Shown here one piece after another: positions 35,669-40,574 of a DNA stretch of 40,574 bases. The stretch spans positions 301,014 through 341,587 of the forward strand of contig NZ_SNZA01000005.1 of NCBI RefSeq assembly GCF_004363305.1, written 5' to 3'. The notes below the pieces were generated by a model. It was not told the origin of the DNA and ran no database searches. It worked only from the letters and a program-made list of their open reading frames with translations. Numbering within the stretch: the first letter of the stretch is position 1; each line of letters opens with the position of its first letter. The translations under genes were made by a program, and so were the position numbers. Origin of the DNA: Marinomonas communis. GTDB taxonomy: Bacteria; Pseudomonadota; Gammaproteobacteria; Pseudomonadales; Marinomonadaceae.

Positions 35669-38600
35669 ATGAAAAGGTTTTATTCTAAGGATATTAATGA
35701 GCGGATTGCTCTTGAGCGGCGTTGGTTGTTCGACGGAGCGATGGTTGCAACAGTGGACGATGTGGTAGACGATGAGTCTATAGCCGTTACTCCTATCCCT
35801 ACAAGTGACGGTACACCCTCTACAAGCGATGATATATCAGATGTAGCAGATTATGTGCAGGGAGTTTATTCCAACTCACTTTATATTGTTGATAGTTCAC
35901 TTCTCGAGCTTGATTCCCTTATTGCCTCTTTTCATGAAGACGCTAAGGTTTTACTGCTAGATCCAGAGCAAAGCGGTGTTTCTCAAGTTGATGCTTATCT
36001 TACTACTCAAGATGAGCCGTTTGATACCATACATATTCTTACTCACGCTTCCGCTGAAGGGCAATTTAGTTTAGGAAGTGATTCTCTTTCTTCAGAAACC
36101 GTTGAAAATGACTTCTCATCATCTATCGCTGCTTGGGCAGGAAACCTAACAGAAAGTGCAGATATTCTTATTTACGGTTGTGATTTAGCCTCTAGCCCAG
36201 AAGGGATCGCAACACTCGAAACATTGAACCGAATATTAGGGGCAGACCTAGCGGCATCTGATGATCTTACAGGTAGAGATGGTGATTGGGAGCTTGAGCA
36301 TGAGGTAGGTGTTATTGAGTCTCAAGTACTAAGTGCTTCAGATTGGAACGGAAATTTAGTTGACCTGACTCTTAATCTGCCTTCTGTTCCTGCTTTTTCA
36401 GAAGATCAGCCACTTGTTTTTGCTGAGCTCGGAGGAAATGTCATTAGCGTCGGCGGGATCAATGGAAGCCTTGTGGAAGTAGGGTTGTCCATACCACTTG
36501 GTGTAGGAGAGCTATCATTAACTCAAACTGCTGGAGTTGATATTTCAGAAGGCAATGCTGCTGGAGATACAGCCTTAACACTGTCTGGTGATATTGCAGA
36601 TATCAATCTTGCTTTGGAAAGCTTGGTATATACACCTGCTGAAGATTATAACGGTGATGTTCAGATAACTGTTGCTTTAACGGATGCTTTGCCGCTTGGG
36701 CTGCATATTGCCACACTTCAATTACCGCTCACGATTACAGCCGTGGACGATATCGTTGCCGATACAGTCTCTACCGATAAAGATACCAGTGCTAACTTTA
36801 ATGTTATGTCGAACGATGAGTTTGAGAGCTCAGGTGCAGTCGTAACAGGTTATTCGACTCCGACTCATGGTAGCGTCACGATCAATGCCCAAGGAGACGC
36901 TGTTTATACACCTGATGCAGGTTATACCGGTACAGATAGTTTTACTTATACAGTTACTAGTGGTGGAACGACAGAAGAAGCGACTGTATCAATAACGGTT
37001 AATGAACCCAATGCAATGCCGCAGATAACATTGCCAACTACGGCAAGTTTTAGTGAGGACCAAACCTACGCGTTCAGTGAAGCGCTAGGTACATCAATAG
37101 CAGTGAGTGATACAGACGGCGATACATTAACTGTAACGTTGGAAGTATCTAACGCCACCATGAGTTTGTCTGGTATCACAGGCCTAACCTTATCAGAAGG
37201 GACTGGTATTGCAGATAATAAAGTGGTTTTTTCCGGTACTCAAAGTGACGTTAATGCTGCACTTGATGGTCTAGTTGTAACTCCTAAACCTGACTACTAC
37301 GGATCCGACACTCTATCGGTTTCTGTCTCTGATGGAACAATCACTCAGAACAGTAATATCGCTTTGGTGATAGCGGGGATTGTTGATGGTCAAGCAGATA
37401 GTATTAATACAGACACCAATTCATCCGTATCGTTTTACCCATTGAGTAATGATTCGTTTGATAGTAACGCACAAATCACCAGTGTTCAGGGTGCTACAAA
37501 CGGAACAGTGAGTATTGGAGCAAGTAATGAGTTGACTTACACGCCTAATGCGGCATTCCGTGGCACAGATACGTTCACCTACATGGTAACCTCAAGCGGT
37601 GTTACAGAAGATGTTCAGGTTAGCGTAACGGTGAATACAGATCCTGTTTCGCTGGGCTTAGATGCGTTAAGTTTACAGGATGGGGGAGTTGTTTTAGTTA
37701 ATGCAGCACTAGGCTTCAACGACCCTGATTTGGGCGATGTACTAGTGTACAGTGCTGTTGGCCTTCCATCAGGGTTGTCGATTGATCCCAATACAGGATT
37801 GATTACTGGCACATTAGCTGCTGATGCCTCAACGCAGGTGGCCTCGGGTGATTACAACGTAACAGTGACGGCTACCGATCTTCTCGGAGCGTCTGCTACG
37901 GTTGAGTTAGATATCAATGTTGTAAACCCTGTACCGATTGTGTCAGCAGGTGTTGCAGCAGGTGTTGAAGATACAGAGTTAAATATTTCTGCACTTGTTA
38001 ATGCCTCGGATCCTGATGGTGACGATATCACTATCACTGCGGCAACAGCATTAAATGGGACTGTAACTATTGAGCCCGATGGCTCATTAAATTATGTCCC
38101 AAATACTAATTTTAACGGCATTGATACCATAACTTATACGGTGACGGATTCCGACGGAGCCTCTGCCAATGGTTCGATCGTTGTGACTGTCGCAGCTGTT
38201 GCTGACTTACCCACGATTTCAATTCCAACTATTGATTTACTAACAGAAGATACTCCGCTTATTTTCGCGAATTTGGTGGGACAGCAAATCAGTGTTGGTG
38301 ATGTTGATGGGCAAGTATTAGACATTAAGTTGTCGGTACCAATTGGTTCAATGACGATTAATCAGACAGCTGGACTGAGTATCAGCGAAGGTGACGGCGT
38401 CGACGACCAAATTATCAGAATGTCAGGCTCTGTTGCTGATATTAATGTTGCCTTGAACAGCTTAGTTTATACGCCGGGTGAGGACTATAATGGGCCGGTG
38501 GATTTAACTGTTGAGTTAGGGCAGTTGGGACAGTTATTAGAAGTAAACGCAGTGTTGCCAATAGGCATTAGTGCGGTTGTCGATATTGTGGATGACGAGC

Positions 38601-40574
38601 TATCCATGATTGAAAACCAAACTATAACCTCTAATGTCTTAGCCAATGATAGTTTTGAAAATGAGGGACGGTTTGTAAAAAGTTTTACGACTCCTTCATT
38701 TGGTGTGCTTACCTTAAATAGCTCCGGTGACATAACTTACACACCGAACACTAATTTTGTCGGAGACGATTCATTCACCTACACCGTTGAGTCAAATGGA
38801 ACGCTTGAAACTGCAACAGTAACAATCACAGTGAGCGCTAACCAAGCACCCAATGCTGTAGCTGACTCAGCAACGACTAATGAAGACACATCTGTTGTTA
38901 TCAATGTATTGGCTAATGATACAGACCCAGAGGGTGACGCTATTGAAGTTGTTGGGGCCTCTGCTAGCAACGGTACCGTCACCGTGGATGTTAATGGATT
39001 AGTAACCTATTCCCCCAATACAAATTTCAATGGTGTGGACAGTATTTCTTATACGTTAAGGGATTCTGACGGTAATGAGTCCACAGGAGTAGTTACAGTT
39101 AATGTTACTGCTGTTAATGATGCGCCAGTTGCCAGCGATGATACTGCGCAAACTACGGATGAAAACGCAGTACTGAGTACTAGTGTACCCGTTGCCACCG
39201 ATGTGGACGGCACGATCGACAGTTACCAAGTAGTCACCACTGTGTCGGAAGGCAGCTTGACCTTTAATCCTGATGGCTCATACAGCTTTGATCCGGGCGC
39301 GGACTTTGATGACTTGGCGGTGGGCGAGAGCCGAGCGGTTACCTTCACTTATACAGCGACAGATAATAACGGCGCTGTTAGTAGTTCAAAAACTGTTACG
39401 ATCACAGTAACGGGTAGTAATGACGCGCCTGTTGTCATCAACGACACTGCGACCGTTATTGAAGACGGTGGCGTGACCATTATTGATGTTTTAAGCAATG
39501 ATACGGACGTCGACGGTGATGTACTGACAATCGCCAATGCCACCGTTCCAGCCGAGCAGGGCACAGTGGCTGTGGTTGATGGCAAAATTCAATTCACGCC
39601 TGCTGCAGACTTTAACGGTACCGCTACGATCAGTTACACGGTGAGTGATGGAACCGACACAACAGCGGGTTCGGTTGCCGTGACTGTGACAGCGGTAAAT
39701 GATGCACCAGTTGCCAGCGATGATGCTGCGCAAACTACGGATGAAAACGCAGTACTGAATACTAGTGTACCCGTCGCCACCGATGTGGATGGCACGATCG
39801 ACAGCTACCAAGTGGTCACAAACGTAACGGAAGGCAGCTTAACCTTTAACTCTAATGGCTCGTACAGCTTCGATCCAGGTACGGACTTTGATGACCTTGC
39901 GTCAGGTGAAAGCCGTGCAGTCACCTTCACCTATACGGCTACCGACAACAACGGTGCAGTCAGTGCTCCTAAAACCGTAACCATCACCGTCACTGGTGCC
40001 AATGATGCGCCTGTTGTGGTGAATGATGCAGCGTCGGTCAGTGAAGACGGTGGTGTCATAGTGATTGACGTACTGGCTAATGACAGTGATGTAGAAGGGG
40101 ATAGCTTATCCATCGCCAATGTCACAGTGCCAGAAGCCCAAGGTACTGTGACCATTGTGGACGGTAAAGTGAACTTTACACCAGCAGCCGACTTTAACGG
40201 CACTGCTACGATTACCTACACGGTCAGTGATGGTAAAGCCACCACAGAGGGGTCGGTTGCCGTGACTGTGACAGCGGTAAACGATGCACCAGTTGCCAGC
40301 GATGATGCTGCGCAAACTACGGATGAAAACGCGGTACTGAATACTAGTGTACCCGTCGCCACCGATGTGGATGGCACGATCGACAGCTACCAAGTGGTCA
40401 CAAACGTAACGGAAGGCAGCTTAACCTTTAACTCTAATGGCTCGTACAGCTTCGATCCAGGTACGGACTTTGATGACCTTGCGTCAGGTGAAAGCCGTGC
40501 AGTCACCTTCACCTATACGGCTACCGACAACAACGGTGCAGTCAGTGCTCCTAAAACCGTAACCATCACCATCA
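35669..40574 (+). CDS. Giant DUF4347 / cadherin-VCBS repeat surface protein (3' end outside window)
   Basis: An open frame of 1635 codons with no stop before the window end. There is no Sec signal peptide. Residues 15-24 (LERRWLFDGA) resemble the LEPR-type N-terminal motif of large secreted repeat proteins. Residues about 65-225 are a DUF4347 domain (THAS, YGCDLAS, GADLAASDD, DWELE). Then come alternating domains: an approximately 120-residue type with ISEG and ADINxALxxLVYTPxxDYNG, an approximately 90-residue cadherin/BIg-like type ending YTVT, and one He_PIG-like domain (GLPSGLSIDPNTGLITGTL, about 690-755). From 39119 a VCBS plus cadherin-like pair repeats every 582 bp. It is expected to be a type I-secreted, calcium-dependent adhesin; the export signal and the secretion genes would lie beyond the window. 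Confidence 0.88.
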   Translation, partial: MKRFYSKDINERIALERRWLFDGAMVATVDDVVDDESIAVTPIPTSDGTPSTSDDISDVADYVQGVYSNSLYIVDSSLLELDSLIASFHEDAKVLLLDPEQSGVSQVDAYLTTQDEPFDTIHILTHASAEGQFSLGSDSLSSETVENDFSSSIAAWAGNLTESADILIYGCDLASSPEGIATLETLNRILGADLAASDDLTGRDGDWELEHEVGVIESQVLSASDWNGNLVDLTLNLPSVPAFSEDQPLVFAELGGNVISVGGINGSLVEVGLSIPLGVGELSLTQTAGVDISEGNAAGDTALTLSGDIADINLALESLVYTPAEDYNGDVQITVALTDALPLGLHIATLQLPLTITAVDDIVADTVSTDKDTSANFNVMSNDEFESSGAVVTGYSTPTHGSVTINAQGDAVYTPDAGYTGTDSFTYTVTSGGTTEEATVSITVNEPNAMPQITLPTTASFSEDQTYAFSEALGTSIAVSDTDGDTLTVTLEVSNATMSLSGITGLTLSEGTGIADNKVVFSGTQSDVNAALDGLVVTPKPDYYGSDTLSVSVSDGTITQNSNIALVIAGIVDGQADSINTDTNSSVSFYPLSNDSFDSNAQITSVQGATNGTVSIGASNELTYTPNAAFRGTDTFTYMVTSSGVTEDVQVSVTVNTDPVSLGLDALSLQDGGVVLVNAALGFNDPDLGDVLVYSAVGLPSGLSIDPNTGLITGTLAADASTQVASGDYNVTVTATDLLGASATVELDINVVNPVPIVSAGVAAGVEDTELNISALVNASDPDGDDITITAATALNGTVTIEPDGSLNYVPNTNFNGIDTITYTVTDSDGASANGSIVVTVAAVADLPTISIPTIDLLTEDTPLIFANLVGQQISVGDVDGQVLDIKLSVPIGSMTINQTAGLSISEGDGVDDQIIRMSGSVADINVALNSLVYTPGEDYNGPVDLTVELGQLGQLLEVNAVLPIGISAVVDIVDDELSMIENQTITSNVLANDSFENEGRFVKSFTTPSFGVLTLNSSGDITYTPNTNFVGDDSFTYTVESNGTLETATVTITVSANQAPNAVADSATTNEDTSVVINVLANDTDPEGDAIEVVGASASNGTVTVDVNGLVTYSPNTNFNGVDSISYTLRDSDGNESTGVVTVNVTAVNDAPVASDDTAQTTDENAVLSTSVPVATDVDGTIDSYQVVTTVSEGSLTFNPDGSYSFDPGADFDDLAVGESRAVTFTYTATDNNGAVSSSKTVTITVTGSNDAPVVINDTATVIEDGGVTIIDVLSNDTDVDGDVLTIANATVPAEQGTVAVVDGKIQFTPAADFNGTATISYTVSDGTDTTAGSVAVTVTAVNDAPVASDDAAQTTDENAVLNTSVPVATDVDGTIDSYQVVTNVTEGSLTFNSNGSYSFDPGTDFDDLASGESRAVTFTYTATDNNGAVSAPKTVTITVTGANDAPVVVNDAASVSEDGGVIVIDVLANDSDVEGDSLSIANVTVPEAQGTVTIVDGKVNFTPAADFNGTATITYTVSDGKATTEGSVAVTVTAVNDAPVASDDAAQTTDENAVLNTSVPVATDVDGTIDSYQVVTNVTEGSLTFNSNGSYSFDPGTDFDDLASGESRAVTFTYTATDNNGAVSAPKTVTITI
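39119..40574 (+). repeat. 582-bp in-frame tandem repeat (194 residues per unit)
   Basis: Unit starts at 39119, 39701 and 40283 (all beginning GATGC[GA]CCAGTTGCC), exactly 582 bases apart. Each unit codes one VCBS domain (DENAVLxTSVPVATDVDGTI to TATDNNGAVS) followed by one cadherin-like domain (EDGG to YTVSDG). The partial third unit differs from the second at two positions that I can find over 292 bases, while the first unit is more diverged. This implies a recent duplication or gene conversion toward the 3' side. The window stops inside the repeat. Confidence 0.95.

Noticed and set aside
39349..40393. Several minus-strand open frames in the repeat region
   Set aside because: They recur with the 582-bp repeat and are antisense shadows of the repeat protein.
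39119..40574. Possible CRISPR or satellite-type array
   Set aside because: The repeats are long, adjacent without spacers, in frame and code for VCBS/cadherin domains.

Overview
The window looks like chromosomal DNA of a marine gammaproteobacterium. The conserved run queA-tgt-yajC-secD-secF, the codon style, a PhoX phosphatase, a ferric-hydroxamate uptake operon and a giant cadherin/VCBS-repeat surface protein together suggest an Oceanospirillales member, with Marinomonas-like as my best guess. That placement is inferred from gene content, not from a database search. I see no insertion sequence, CRISPR array, prophage or rRNA. One tRNA gene, tRNA-Leu(CAA), is present.

Layout. Bases 1-1.9 kb: a LysR regulator cut by the window edge, divergent from a fused LigB/LigA gallate-type dioxygenase. 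1.97-5.3 kb: L-2-hydroxyglutarate oxidase, a small lipoprotein, and a divergent MarR regulator/EamA exporter pair with palindromic operators between them. 5.25-8.9 kb (minus strand): a 2-hydroxycarboxylate (citrate/malate type) Na+ symporter followed by a CitA/DcuS-type sensor kinase and its response regulator. 9.1-14.5 kb: a chemoreceptor with an unusual C-terminal domain, pirin, GtrA, a second EamA transporter, a VOC protein, a CPXCG zinc-ribbon-like protein and DUF2721. 14.5-19.3 kb: an aspA-ansA operon (aspartate/asparagine to fumarate and ammonia) divergent from an XRE regulator-amidase pair.

19.3-25.1 kb (minus strand): a TonB-dependent receptor, ATPase, binding protein and double permease, forming one ferric-siderophore (FhuACDB-like) operon. 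The 321-base gap at 25136-25456 holds a Fur-box match next to the receptor and a six-unit, 11-nt-period PHO-box array next to phoX, so iron and phosphate control meet there. 27.4-29.6 kb: a LacI-family regulator divergent from an inositol 2-dehydrogenase-like gene with a readable promoter and candidate operators. 29.7-35.5 kb: tRNA-Leu, then queuosine synthesis (queA, tgt) and the Sec accessory genes (yajC, secD, secF).

35.67 kb to the end: one open frame of at least 1635 codons, running off the window. It starts with an LEPR-like N-terminal motif and a DUF4347 domain carrying a His/Cys pair, followed by many cadherin/Ig-like domains and finally a 582-bp tandem repeat whose last copies are nearly identical. 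This protein is the least ordinary item in the window. Most other genes are recognisable families, so the novelty lies in regulatory arrangements and in unassigned substrates.
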